From NCBI RefSeq assembly GCF_000972845.2, contig NC_040032.1, forward strand, positions 21,686,248 through 21,750,247: a DNA stretch of 64,000 bases, written 5' to 3'. Within the stretch, counting starts at the first letter, position 1. Each line of letters begins with the position of its first letter. The notes beneath the pieces are model-generated. The model did no database searches. It was not told where the DNA came from and saw only the letters and a list, made by a program, of their open reading frames with translations. The DNA is from Larimichthys crocea. Taxonomy: Eukaryota; Chordata; Actinopteri; Sciaenidae. Shown one piece after another: positions 37,531-48,727 of the stretch. The translations under genes and the position numbers were made by a program.

Positions 37531-39179
37531 TAAGTATTTCCCCCAGAGTGTCCTCTATACAGTAAGTATACTATGATGTCATACATGCATAAAGGTTCTA
37601 TTGGCTTTCTATTCCGGAATGTTTTGTTTACCTCTGACTGATAAACATTGTGTCATACATTTGTTAGGCTTTGGAGGGATAGGAATACAAAATGGGCATT
37701 TTGTACAAGGATCTGAACTATGGTAGATTTGTTGAACTCTAGTGGTGTGTCGTGTGTGTGTATGAACTAATCTTTTATGTCTCAGTGAGTGATTCCCTCA
37801 TTTTCATGCAGTATGTTCCCTCGCCACAAGGCAGCAACAAGAGGGCTTCAGCGCTGCACTAGTGAATGAACAAAATGAATAAAAAAAAGAGATTAGTTTG
37901 TTTTGCTGGCCGAGAGTAAGTGATCCGAGTCAGTTAAAAGACTTGAACTTCCAAACACTCTTAAACTCACATACGCTCATGCTGAATACGGATGGAATGA
38001 TTATAGCGACCAATCTTTTGCACATATGGCCATGTGAGCATTATTTAAAGAGACTTGAAAAACTGTAAAAAAAACACCAGTTTGTCACAGTTAGCCATGT
38101 TTCTTGTTCTAGCAGTGTTTCTTTTACCACTATAGTACTAATGCCAAATATTCAATGCAGAGAAATGTCCACTGTTATACTATTACATACTGTAGCATTA
38201 GAAAATTAGCACTGATGCAAAATGTAACAGCAGGACGTCACTCTTGAAGTATTTTGTATTGGACTGCAAGTAATGATCCTTTTTTTATTATGGATTATGG
38301 AAACAGTTGATTATATTCTTGATTAATTGTTTAGTTTGTAAAAATTCTGAAAACAGCAATTCATGCAATGTCACACTTTCACAATTCAATTTCATTGAAA
38401 AGAAAATCCTTAACATTCAGTTGACACAACTATAAAATCATGATAAATGACCTCAATGATTAGCAAAAACAGTTAGTTAATCCAAAAATGTTGATTTGCA
38501 GAGTAACTCAGACCACTTTTTCAGATGAAAGACATTGTATATAGGTATTTAGTTTTGTTGTTGATTAATTCAGGTCAAAATCTTGACAAATTAATGTAAC
38601 TGTCAGGTCGGCATCGACACCCATGTCACAAACTACATAGCAACTGTCCTGTTGTGCATTTTTTTAATTTCCCGAGGGCGAGGGAGGTAACAGAATTTAG
38701 AAATTAAGTTAGAGTTTGGCATTAATATATGTTAATAAGATAAACAAGTGTGCACAAACACTTGTTATATTATAGTAAGTTTTTTTCTTTTGGCAATGGC
38801 CTCTAGCTGCTTTTAGATTGTCACAGGAAAAATAAAAAGAAAAACTAATAAAAATAAAAACAGAGATATCTGTTGTGTAAGCTGTCATTTTCCAAGGAGG
38901 ATTTACCAGTTACACGGTTGGTTATGACCCCAGCAGACAGCGTTGGTCTAATTTCCGAGCTGCATTTGAAGGCAGCATTAGTCGTGAGTTTCCCATGTAA
39001 CTCTCATGTGATAATTTAGTTTGGCTTTTTTTTTTTTTACTTGTTGCTGTGCTCACACAAGCTCATAGAATATATTTTAGGAGATGTTACATCTCATTTA
39101 GAAAAGAAATAAAATGAAAGTCAAGTTGTGTTGGCTGAACCCCCCCTACCTCCACCTCCTCACCCCCTCTACACCCACC
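37531..39179. other. Region before the galnt10 promoter
   Basis: AT-rich sequence with one weak MITE (38280-38480). The last part (39138-39182) is C-rich on the + strand, leading into the CpG-rich promoter. An ATG at 39114 opens a 62-codon frame ending at 39302, low-complexity Pro/Thr/His and judged non-coding. Confidence 0.5.
38280..38480. mobile_element. Diverged ATCGATTA-type hAT MITE (weak)
   Basis: TTATGGATTATGGAAACAGT then TTGATTAATTGTTTAGTTTG, and a matching TTAGTTAATCC at the far side, resemble the very common teleost element built from GATTATTTTGATAATCGATT-like palindromes. Clearer copies occur at 44449, 48728 and 56493. Termini and duplication are not visible. Confidence 0.35.
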
Positions 39180-39215
39180 CACACTCGGGGCTCTCTGGCG
39201 GAAGCGCAGCGGTTC

Positions 39216-39229
39216 GCTCCCCCTAGCGG
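39216..39229 (-). promoter_or_regulatory. CTCF-like binding motif
   Basis: The + strand reads GCTCCCCCTAGCGG, so the minus strand reads CCGCTAGGGGGAGC. This follows the known CTCF core (CC-x-S-Y-AG-R-K-GGC-R-S) except for CCG at the start and G instead of C at one core position. It lies about 190 bases before the galnt10 ATG, a common place for promoter CTCF. Occupancy is inferred only. Confidence 0.45.
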
Positions 39230-39350
39230 CGGAGCTCACAGCCGCGTAGAGCGTCACACACACACACTCAGCGCCGGTGTCCGTCCCCCCCAGTCAGAGT
39301 GAAAGTTGTCTCCGCTTCGAAAAGCGAGGGAGCTCGGGACTCGCTGGTTA

Positions 39351-39388
39351 CCACCACCGCCGCCGCTGCCGCTGCTGCTGCTGCTGCT
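39351..39388 (+). repeat. CCG/CTG trinucleotide repeat in the 5' UTR
   Basis: A run of CCG-type triplets passes into six consecutive GCT units (39371-39388), ending about 22 bases before the galnt10 start codon. It is GC-rich and able to fold. It probably lies in the 5' UTR, since any start site in the CpG-rich block would include it. Length polymorphism is likely for this repeat class but not shown. Confidence 0.8.
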
Positions 39389-39410
39389 TCACACGCATTC
39401 TCCCGGAGAG

Positions 39411-39569
39411 ATGAGGCGGAAAGAGAAGAGGCTGCTGCAGTTCGCGGGGCTGCTCATAGCGGCTCTTCTTTTCCTCCCAAACGTCGGGCTGTGGTCTTTG
39501 TACCGGGACCGAGTGTTCGACAACTCACCCGACACTGTGGACGGTCCGGGAGGCATCCCCCAGATACAG
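39411..39569 (+). CDS. galnt10: galnt10 coding exon 1: N-terminus of polypeptide GalNAc-transferase 10 (partial)
   Basis: Seen: an ATG (purine at -3) opens 53 codons that stop at a CAG|GTAAGC donor, giving a phase-0 intron. Residues 1-8 are basic (MRRKEKRL), about 11-30 form one hydrophobic span containing LPNVGLW, and the rest is an acidic, Gly/Pro-containing stem start (to PGGIPQIQ). Known: from memory, human GALNT10 begins [10 protein letters not shown], has LPNVGLW at the same place and continues with Tyr-Arg and an acidic stem, so this family member fits better than GALNT2, 14 or 16. The full enzyme (about 600 residues) is a Golgi type II membrane protein that transfers GalNAc from UDP-GalNAc to Ser/Thr of mucin-type (glyco)peptides; its GT-A catalytic and ricin-type lectin domains lie in later exons absent here. 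Inferred: the ATG is the true start because it is the only ATG between the CpG-rich upstream block and the anchor. The in-frame extension upstream has no ATG and reads low-complexity Pro/Leu. Confidence 0.9.
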
Positions 39570-39792
39570 GTAAGCGTTTTCGGGTGGCTCAGCGGTCCTC
39601 CAGTGTTTTTTTTTTTTTCCTGGTTGTCTCGCCGGTGACAGTACAAGCCAAACATCCCTCAAATGTGAGTTTGGTCGCCGCAGTGGAGGCAGAGATTGCT
39701 GCGTGCCTCCCAGCTTCTGTTCTCGCCTCAACCGTCTCAACCCTCCCCACCTCCTCCGCCAATACATCAACCTTTACATTCCCATACTGTGC

Positions 39793-39809
39793 GTGTGTGT
39801 GTGTGTGTG
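39793..39809 (+). repeat. (GT)n microsatellite in intron 1
   Basis: About eight GT units some 220 bases after the splice donor. Confidence 0.85.
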
Positions 39810-40949
39810 CGCTGTGGTTCACATAATGCACATTTTGAACACTGTCTCAGCAAGTAGGGTAGGTTATTTAGTCAAACCGAGCGGGATAAATGAAGAGAGC
39901 CACGTAGCTAAGCCGAAGCTGGGCGTCGCAGTAAAGTTACAATAACACGGACTTCAGGAAGTTGTCAAAAAATGTGAGGCAGGACTGTGCTGCGTTCACA
40001 GGTTGACGCTCACATTTAAAGGTGCAACAGGGCCATGAACGCACCGTTCATCAAGGTGCTTTGTACCCCCACAGAACCACACTGTATGAAATATAATCAT
40101 CTTTTTTTTCTTTCTTTCTTTGAAAGTTTAAGGTCAGTTATGAGTAATTATTAACATTTCTAACAAGTCAGCAAACAGGAACTGTCTGTTAGAGCTCAAG
40201 GTGACTCTGTTTTGTTCAACCAGCGAAACAAAACCAAACCCCCCACAAACAAATATTCAGATTGCAGAGATAAAAAAACAACAAAATAATGAGCAGCACA
40301 TCCTCACATTTGAGATGCTGGAACCAGCAAAAATTCAATCTTGCATTTCTTTTGATGAACTGATTATTAACTAATAGCTAATTAAGGCTTTGATAAAAGT
40401 TATCATGCACGTAGAAATTAGACTTCTCCAGCCAGAATAAACAAACACGCACTATAAATTGTTTAAAACTGTGTCACAAGTTGTGATATTATTAATCTAT
40501 GTCTGTGCTCATCTTTTAGCATGCATCTGACGGATAAAGATTTTGTTCGTATTATTTTACACATTTTATATCTAATAGTGTATTCTTTGTGTCATAAAAC
40601 ACACGGATGGAGCTGTGCCATATCTGTAAGGCATCTTTGTTTTGATGAAGTCACACCTTCAAAGAACGGTTTAAAATCAACTTAACAGGAGCCATAAAAG
40701 ATTTCGGTCTGGGTTTTCAAGGTTGGACTTCTACTTATTTCATGAGAAAAAACAGAAGCTTGGGTTGAATCGTCATGAATTTAAAAGTCTGAAAATTAAA
40801 AATATATATATATGAATAAATGAGAGGCACAAGCTGGAGTTGAGGGTAGAATTCAAAAGGCTCACCAAAACGGACCAGATTTTGGCAAGACAATAGTAGT
40901 TCCTCTGATTCAAATGAGGCAAATCTGCTGAATGGAGGCTTTCACTGAT

Positions 40950-40972
40950 GGTGTGTGTGTGTGTGTGTGTGT
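40950..40972 (+). repeat. (GT)n microsatellite in intron 1
   Basis: About eleven GT units followed by TTTTGTGTG. Confidence 0.9.
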
Positions 40973-41523
40973 TTTGTGTGCAAACTTGCTTGACTGGACT
41001 GATTGTGGAAATGTAGCGAGAAAGGCCCGAGTGAAGGCAGAGTTCACTTTTGATGTGTTAGCCTCAGCTTGTAAAATGTCTGTTATCTCTTCAAGCAGAA
41101 AATCAATTCATCAGTTCATCATTTATTCTGTGAGTGTTGACAAATCCCAAACGAAAGTCCACAGTGGTGTTCTCTACATCATGTTGTTATCAGCAGCTAC
41201 AGCTAATTTGCAGGCCGAACTGTGGGAATGATTGAAAAAAAAAAAGAAGCTCATCCTGAACAGATCTCCGGGAAGGATTACTTTTCTCCGCTCAAGTTTG
41301 GATTCAATATCTTGAATGACAAGAGGCGTTATGAATAGGATTAAAGAACATCTATAAGCCTGTTAAATATTAGCAAACTGCGTGATAATAGCTGTCGACC
41401 TCTAGAACTGTCTGATAAGAGACTGAGAGAAATAATGAAGGAGCCTTTTAAAGGGAAAGTTCAGCCAAAAACAAGAAAGCAGACATTTGAAGTAGTTCTA
41501 ATTCCTCTAAAGCAAATATACAA

Positions 41524-41600
41524 TGTAGGGATGCTCAGATTGATCAGCTGCCAGTTGATATTGAGTAAAAATGTGTGATCGGAAGTTTGGTTTTGGTGCT
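41524..41600 (+). mobile_element. hAT-type terminal fragment (TGCTC-GATTGATC family)
   Basis: AGGGATGCTCAGATTGATCA followed by GTGATCGGAAGTTTGG recalls the ends of a fish hAT family rich in GATCGG motifs. A second, different fragment of the same head lies at 46086. No partner terminus was found. Confidence 0.45.
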
Positions 41601-43258
41601 TTCGAGTCGCACGTTGTATTTGTTTACCATCTGATCTTGACCTCTCCAATATGGCGACCGAGCAGACGCATAACGATGAGCTACAGCAGGGATTTATTCA
41701 TCTCCTATCGTGGATATAAGTGGACATAACATATTGAGTGTGGAATTAATCTGCAGATGCTCTGGTTCACGTTGGGACAAAAATATTCTATGGATGTCAC
41801 TTAGGAACCAAAACGTGGTTTAGTTGAGCCTTCTTCTTAGCCTAGTGGTTGGTGATCGCTTGCAGCTTCTACCGAGCAGTGAGGAGTCAGCGGTCGGTAT
41901 AAAACAGAGCAGTCAAAAAGCCAGTCGATATAAAGATCAATTTCCACCCAATGCTGGATTAAATACAAACACTTCTCTGGCATATTTTCAGTTAACGAGC
42001 TTATCAAGGTGAGCAACAAAGGCGAGGGAGAGACGATGATGAATCAAAAAAGAATGACTGAATTATAATGACTCGCTGAACAAAACTTTCGTCGAAATTT
42101 TAAAGGTTATGCGTTTCATGTGAATTTCAAGGACTTTTTAAGCACGTTGTTGAATATGGGACTATTATCAAGGAGTACTATTATACCAGCTGCTGTAACA
42201 AAACAAAAAAGAGAGAAAAAAGACGAGTTTCAGCAGATATGGCTCGGCGATTGGTGCTCTGACTCTCATCTTGTGATCAATAAAGTTACCAGATGAAAGC
42301 GTAGCTGGTTCGCATTAAATATGTAGTCTGAGCTGTGTGGTGGAGGCTTTCTGCACGTTTAACATTGCACGCTTCTTCTGACAGTCTGTATTTCAGACAA
42401 GAAGGCCATGGGGAACCCCGTGCATTATTAGTAACATCACATGCATCTACTGTCTGACAGGTCGTGTCTGTTACTTGCACGCTTTAGCGACTTGTCACTT
42501 GGAGTTTGCTTTTCACAACTTGCTGACTGCAAAAAAAAAAAACAAACCCTGACCTCTGATGTAGATGCAGTTGCCTCCCTGATCCAACACACAAGTGTCT
42601 TTCTCCGAGGGGTTGACCCTCTGTACCGCGCTAACACAACTGTGTCTCGCAGCTACAAGTAAGCTGTGATCAAGCGTCCATGCATACGGCAGCCTGTATG
42701 AGTATTTCATACCGCTTTAGCAAACCACTCGCCTCAGAGCTTCCCCGCCGTGACAGTGACAGAGAGGTAATTTGCACATTTCCCCTCTCTTATTAAGGAT
42801 GCCCGTTGAAGCAGAGGTTGCTCGGCTTCCACCTGCCTGCTCCAGCAGCTCGGGTTAAGTGGAGGTTAGAGAAGATGAGAGGAGTGGATATAATTTTAAA
42901 AAAATAAAAAAAGAGGCCTTGTAGTTTGACCTGTGGCCCGCTGCCCAGCTAAACGTCTGAGTGACTGGACAGTTATACATGTCCTGACAAAAGCCTGGCA
43001 GACTGGTGCAAATGCATTCATGCTTAAGTGTTCACTTTCCCAGTCCAGGCAGGGCCAGCATCACCACATTTGACAGATCAAGTGAGGCTCATATTGTCTC
43101 AAGTATTCCAAACATGTTCCACTGTGATGGATGGGGGACACTGTTTTGATCAGGAAGAAGTCAGCTGTCTTTGTCGCTGTCCAGATTTGCAGATAAGTAT
43201 TGAACGTAAACTAAACCACGATGAAGGTCGTTGATTAAATGCATTTCTTTCTCTGTTA

Positions 43259-43385
43259 GGGTTGCAAAGGGGTGGAAACATTTCGTTGAAAGTTAAGCTG
43301 GGGAATTTTGGAAATATTCCAAATGGTTCCCAAAGGAATTGTGGAAATGTATGGGAATTAACTGGAAATGGGAGGTAATTTAGTA
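43259..43385 (+). mobile_element. GGGTTGCAAA-type dispersed element fragment
   Basis: Starts AGGGTTGCAAAGGGGTGGAA and continues with repeated GGAA/AATTCC units: GGGGAATTTTGGAAATATTC then GTATGGGAATTAACTGG. I recognise this as the 5' part of a common fish repeat. A matching TTTGCAACCC end was not seen downstream, so the copy is truncated. Confidence 0.55.
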
Positions 43386-43868
43386 ATTGGGGGGAAGCTA
43401 GCACCATGATAAGATATTATTTATCAGCTTGCTATCTACTGTATGGATGCATTTTCATGTGCTGTTTGCAAGTTAAATCAAATGTGCATGTGATGGAGGA
43501 ATGCACAGTGCATGAAATGACGGAGACAGATTGAGGGTGTTTTCTTTTTCCTCTTGAACTTGTTTGCCACCGTTGCTGCGTTTGACAGTGTTTCCTGTAG
43601 ACGAGGTATTGCATTGTGGGAAAAGCTGTAGGCCGAGCGGTTCTGAGTCGTGTTAAAAGCTGAGATGTATCAGGATTTCTTTGAGCTCTTTCTTTTCACA
43701 GTGACACATCTCTCCATGGCTTGCTCTGTTCAGAGCTCAGTTATTTCTGACTTACTGTGCATCTCAGAAATCCACATCCTGCAAAGTGCGTTGTAATATT
43801 ATAGCAATAAATCTCCACCGTCCACCCATCCTTAAGGCACCATTGTGCTACACCCAGACAGGGCTGGA

Positions 43869-43935
43869 TTTAAAGGACCAGTGTGCAGGATTTAGTAGCA
43901 TCAAGTGGAGGAAATCACCCAGCGAAGCAGTTTCT
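43869..43935 (+). mobile_element. Partial copy of the GGACCAGTGTG repeat
   Basis: TTTAAAGGACCAGTGTGCAG then GATTTAGTAGCATCAAGTGG matches the head of the element at 8889-9106 (there on the minus strand). Only the first 65 or so bases are clear. Confidence 0.55.
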
Positions 43936-44448
43936 GTGCTGCTGGGAATGTGACTAAGTTAATGGAGGTTTGAGCCTCTTAATCAAAAAACTAACTTGTA
44001 AATTGATTTTTCCATCAAGCTTGAGGTTAAACATGTCAGCCATACTTAGACTTTACTTCTAACCTCCGGCTTCAAATCTACCAAACCTAAGCTAAGCAGC
44101 CTCCTGTGAGTGTAACTCAAGATGCGCTTCATTGTTAAAACCTTTTTTTCACTATGAAGGTGTTACGGATAGAACCGGCATGAATTATTGATTGATCCAT
44201 CGACTGAGAAAATGAATCATTAATGAATCTTTTAAGTTACAGGATCTCAAATGTGAGAATGTGCTGCCATTCTCTGACTCAAAGGTGTCCATCTCATGAT
44301 GGACGTTGGGCTCTGATAATGTGACAGTTATTTGTCATTATTTTTGACAGACAGATCAGCTATAAAAAATAAAAATAAGTAGGTTAACAGGGAATGTAGA
44401 TAAATGGTACAGCCAAAGCAGCAAAATATAGTCATCTAAAAAAATACA

Positions 44449-45211
44449 CAGTGCGGCTGCAAATAATGATTATTTTCATAATTTGTTATTTTCATTTTAA
44501 TTAATTGTATTGGATCGATTACGATCTGACACTTTCTGGATTAATCGATTAGTTGTTTGTTCCAGAAAATGGTGGCCCAGGGCGCAAATGTGGCCAGGAC
44601 CGGCGCTGCCTATAACTGACTGGTCTGCTAAAAGATTCTAAAATTAAATATGTTCTCCCATAAAGAGGATCTTGCAGGATCTCATTGAACATATCAGACA
44701 GCGAAGATGCATGTCCCACTTCTGGTGTAGAGTCCGCTCTCCTCCTGCGCTGTGCGCCGGTCCGTCTTTGAGCGGGTTGTCCGCATCCATCGCGGCCTGG
44801 ATCATTTTTCGTGCACGCTGCTTTATTCCCACATCCAAGTAACGATCCTTATAACGCGGATCAAGTACAGTCGCGATGAAGTGCAGAGGATCCGAATAGA
44901 TCTCAGTGTGTTCACAGAAGACGCTTTAGTGCCGCAATTAACGGAATAACGTCTGCTACGAGATATTGAAATATATCCACACCGCAGACATGTTGACTCT
45001 TGTCCAGATAACCGTGTGCTGGCTGCACTTCCTGCTTGCGTCATCACAATTCTGTTTCGGCCGTGTTGTTTCGGTGATGTAGGTCTTTCGGCCGAACACC
45101 GAAAATGCACTTTTGGGCCATTTTCGATGCATCCCTACTAAAAATGATTCACTGATTGCCAATGTAACAGTTGGCAACTAATTAATTAATCGACTGATAA
45201 TTGCAGCTCTG
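44449..45211. mobile_element. Composite hAT element, palindromic MITE arms around an inner insertion
   Basis: The outer ends are CAGTGCGGCTGCAA and, reverse complemented from the right, CAGAGCTGCAATTATCAGTC. Each is followed by ATCGATTA-rich sequence (44460-44575 and 45140-45211), the arms of a common teleost hAT MITE. Between them, from about 44576 to 45139, lies unrelated, CpG-richer DNA. Its right end, TGCATCCCTA at 45128-45137, is itself a hAT-like terminus. The simplest reading is a second hAT element inserted in, or carried by, the first. An 8-base flanking duplication is not evident (AAAATACA versus ATATTCAT). Confidence 0.6.
44644..44910 (-). pseudogene. hAT transposase C-terminal remnant
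   Basis: On the minus strand one frame reads HFIATVLDPRYKDRYLDVG followed by a Lys/Arg-rich stretch and a stop at 44644. The ATVLDPRYK motif is characteristic of hAT-superfamily transposases (and domesticated ZBED-type relatives), where it lies late in the catalytic region before the dimerisation domain. The frame is short, lacks the DDE residues and the C-terminal dimerisation domain, and the upstream sequence goes into other frames, so it is a fossil. It sits inside the composite element at 44449-45211 and is the only protein trace of a DNA transposon seen in the window. Confidence 0.65.
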
Positions 45212-46085
45212 ATATTCATATAGGCCTATTATGTATTCCCTGGTCCGGTTCCATTTTTGGGGTTGTTGCCGGTGGATTTTCCACTTGCTAACTGGATGTG
45301 ATCAGCTCTGAAAAAAGTCCAGAAGATAAAGCGTGCTCTTGAAAGGAAAGTTGGCTGAGATTCACAGGCCTGTCAGAGAAATGAGCAACATACAGGCTTC
45401 TGTACACTGGAGACTACATTTATGAGCCACACACTGTAGGCTGGATTACTATTCATTCATCACTGCAGGACCTTGTGCGATTTGCCCCTGGCACATGTAC
45501 AGTACACCCCTTGACTCACACACACACACGTATATGTGTACACACTGCTTTTAAAGCCAGTAGAAGGTCAAGTCAGTGACAGTCTGGTCTTATTAATGAG
45601 CAGTGCTCAAAGTAAACAAGGACATCTATGTAGAACATCTCAGGACAAGGAGAAATCCCAGCTGAAAAATATTGCAAGAACATCTTTCAATTTCTCATTT
45701 CTGTAGTCACAGATTGTTGAGCCAGTCAAATTATTACTGTTGAACAAACTGGCTTTCTGAATAAATACCCCCGGTACTTCAGTCTGATTTTGAATTCCCT
45801 GGCTGTCTGCTTGTGATGTATTCCTACCCCACAGTCACAATGCAAATCAGATATTTGTTTGACCCCTCTGTCCTCCAGGGCTCCCATGGGCCTCAAAAAC
45901 ATTGAAAGGCTGACATCTGTCAGAAAAATAAAGAAACCAGTGATGCTTTATTCATTTACTTAAACTGTTAAAACAAAGTGCTGAGGCATGATTGGACCCA
46001 TGGAAGGAAATCATTTAATGGAGTATGTTGCTTTGTATTTTTGGAGGAAGAACCTCAAACTCTGTTACTGTATATTCACGTAATC

Positions 46086-46120
46086 AAGGGTGCTCCGATT
46101 GATCAACCGCTGATCTTTAT
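46086..46120 (+). mobile_element. Second TGCTCCGATTGATC-type fragment
   Basis: AAGGGTGCTCCGATTGATCA shares its core with the fragment at 41524, then diverges. Too short to classify beyond probable hAT terminus. Confidence 0.4.
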
Positions 46121-48727
46121 CACATCATTCAAATAGTTTGGTTGCTGGTCTCTATTAAGGCACATCAGATGACGTATTTATTTTATGCCCCAGGAAAGCT
46201 TTATCAATGTACTTGGGCAGGCTGCCCAGGTATATTGACGGCATTTTGTAAGGAAACACGGGAGACAGATGTTATCTGGCAATCAATGTTGTACATGAAT
46301 GCGCTGAAAGAGCACCGCTAATTGAACGTGCTTATATTTTTGGTGAACGGTGAAATGAACGCGTCCCATGGCAACTAATGAATGTGGACGCAAGTGTCAG
46401 AGTGACTGTTGAGTTTAAACTCAATATAAGTAACTGAACGGAGTACACGTCAACGAAAGAGGAAAAATAAATAAAAGGTGGCAGGTGGAACTTAAGTATC
46501 ATTTTCACTCTCTCCAGCAGAGGTACAGTACCTTGGCATGTCGCTTAAGAAAAAACTAAAACAAATTGCAGCGGAAGGCTGACTCCAAAAGGTTTTACAC
46601 AGTCTGTAGTTATGAAAAATAAAGAAGTGAAGAAAACAGAAGTGTTAAGCTCAGAGTTTAAGAGCTGCAGAAGCCGGGTTTTTGAAGTTGCATAGAGAAC
46701 AGACCACAACAGTGATGTGATGGGGACATGACGGAGACGTGTCCGGTGGAGTTTTCGTAACGGCTCACAGTAAAAAAAATGAAGCTGCTCCGGTTTAAGT
46801 TGTCTCTACAAGAGAGTAGAATGTTGTACATGTTGCCTTGGAATAAATAAGCAGTTGTCAATTTGTGATACATTATCATTTCTTAATTTTAATATTTGCT
46901 ATGTAGTCAAAATAAGGTTCCAAATACACTCCGTGATCAATATGTGCCGAGACTGCTCCCTATCGTCCCCAAAGAACCTTAACGGAGCTCCCTTAGATAC
47001 AATGTTCTGTAGCCACTTAATAATAATAAGTGTGAAAGATCATTTCTCCTGAAAGTTTACCCAGTAATTAAATATTTAGAAGACATGGCATGTCTCTCAT
47101 CACTACAACTAACTTCCAGGATCTGGGATAAAACAAGACATATGAAGTCATTTAAATGTCCCAGATTCTGACGCCCCTATTTAGTCATCTGTGAGGCCTG
47201 GTCCCTGCTTTTCCTCAGTGCTCCGGCAGTGTTGAGCTGTTTGACCTGCGGCTCCCTTTTCTGTTTCCTCTCTGTTGCTATTCTGATAAACATTAAAGTT
47301 GAATAAGAGTTTTACCCCGTGGTTCTGTGAGAAATCTCTCCTTTCTGCTCTATTGACATCATGTGGGAATAGCAGGCAGCAGTTTCAGAGCGCTCGGGAA
47401 CCTCGAGGCTGCGCCTAAAGGAAGCATGAACCCAAAGTGCGCAGAAACAAAATTGAAATTGAACGGATTTAGGTTTCCTTCGTGAAGCGGCTCTTGCAGA
47501 TTGCACCATACGTGAACAAGGATTTGAGGTGGGGTGGGGCGACGGGCATCCTCAAGGCACATTTTTAAGATTGGGAGTAATTTCAAGCTGCAGTGAATTT
47601 CCTGCAAACAAGTGAGGGAAATGGGAGCTCTCTGCAATTAAGGAAATCACATCAACTCTATGAATCCTGTGAGGTTAAGAGCAATTAGAGAGGCTGCGAG
47701 AAGGATTAAGACAATTTAACATGGTTTATGATAACAGTTGTGAGAGTTCATTACAGTTGATTACACCGTGCAGTGCTGTATGCTGTGCTCTCACTGCAAT
47801 TTTGACATCTTAATATTTATTTTCAGGAGTGTTAAGCAATAGAGAAGGTTAATGTCAATACGAGGCCAGAGAGGACAAGGCAAGGTCATGAACCTGAAAT
47901 GGAAATGAATGATTTTGACATTGCAAGGTTACTTTCTTGAATCATACTTACAGTGGATTCACATGGATTCAGGCAGACAGCAACATGGATATCATATTAG
48001 TGGATCACAGCAGGAAGGTAATAGTAGGTGAGGCTGGCATAGAATACCATCAACGGTAACTGTCTTGGAGGACATAACTTACAACCTGATATTTCGTAGC
48101 TCCCTCCCACAAGGAGAAGACGTGGGCAATCTGGACCGGGGTTTCTCATGCTGTCCAGAAGACGTCCATCTGCCGTCTGACGTCACCTGAATGCAGCATT
48201 GAACACTTATTCTGTGATGGCGACACAATAAATACAGTCACATTTAAAACCTTCAATAAAGAATTGGACACAGTATAACCGTCGTATCAGTACACCGCTA
48301 CATCCCTACTGTGTACTCACCAAGTTCATCACTGGGATCTTGGATTATAGTGGCATCACTAAAAAGAAGTCCAATAGAACAAGAAACATCTTTCTGTCCC
48401 CCACTTCCTCTATGGAGTCTGGGGGACAATCCAGGACAGAGCTGACCCTCTTAACCTGCTTGTTGTCTTTTTCTGTCCCTCTCCATGCTTCCCCCTCCTC
48501 AGCAGACAACTGTATAGAATATCGCAGATGCTGCCACACAGTAATTTGTTACAGTGTTATCATAAATGATGGCTAGTGCAAAGAAAAAAAAAAAGAAAGT
48601 CTAATAAGTAAGAATTATCCTTAAACACGACTAAAACTAGAACACATGCTTCGAAAGGCCAATGAAACATGAATTGAATGGAATTTTCCTCCTGGCTGGT
48701 AGCACCCTGAAGGATTAAAGCCCCAGA

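Larger units (their letters stand above)
39180..39410 (+). promoter_or_regulatory. galnt10: CpG-rich promoter / 5' UTR of galnt10
   Basis: GC and CpG content rise abruptly here against an AT-rich background and stay high through the first exon and donor. There is no TATA box at a suitable distance; the closest AT-rich stretch is near 39105, about 300 bases before the ATG. This fits a CpG-island promoter with dispersed initiation, as usual for housekeeping Golgi enzymes. The exact start site cannot be read from sequence. No ATG occurs between about 39120 and 39411, so a transcript starting inside this block would have no upstream start codon. Confidence 0.7.

Noticed and set aside
39299..39826. 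175-codon frame across exon 1 with an Ala run
   Set aside because: It begins at GTG, not ATG, reads the trinucleotide repeat as poly-Ala, lies in another frame than the galnt10 anchor and runs through the splice donor into the intron.
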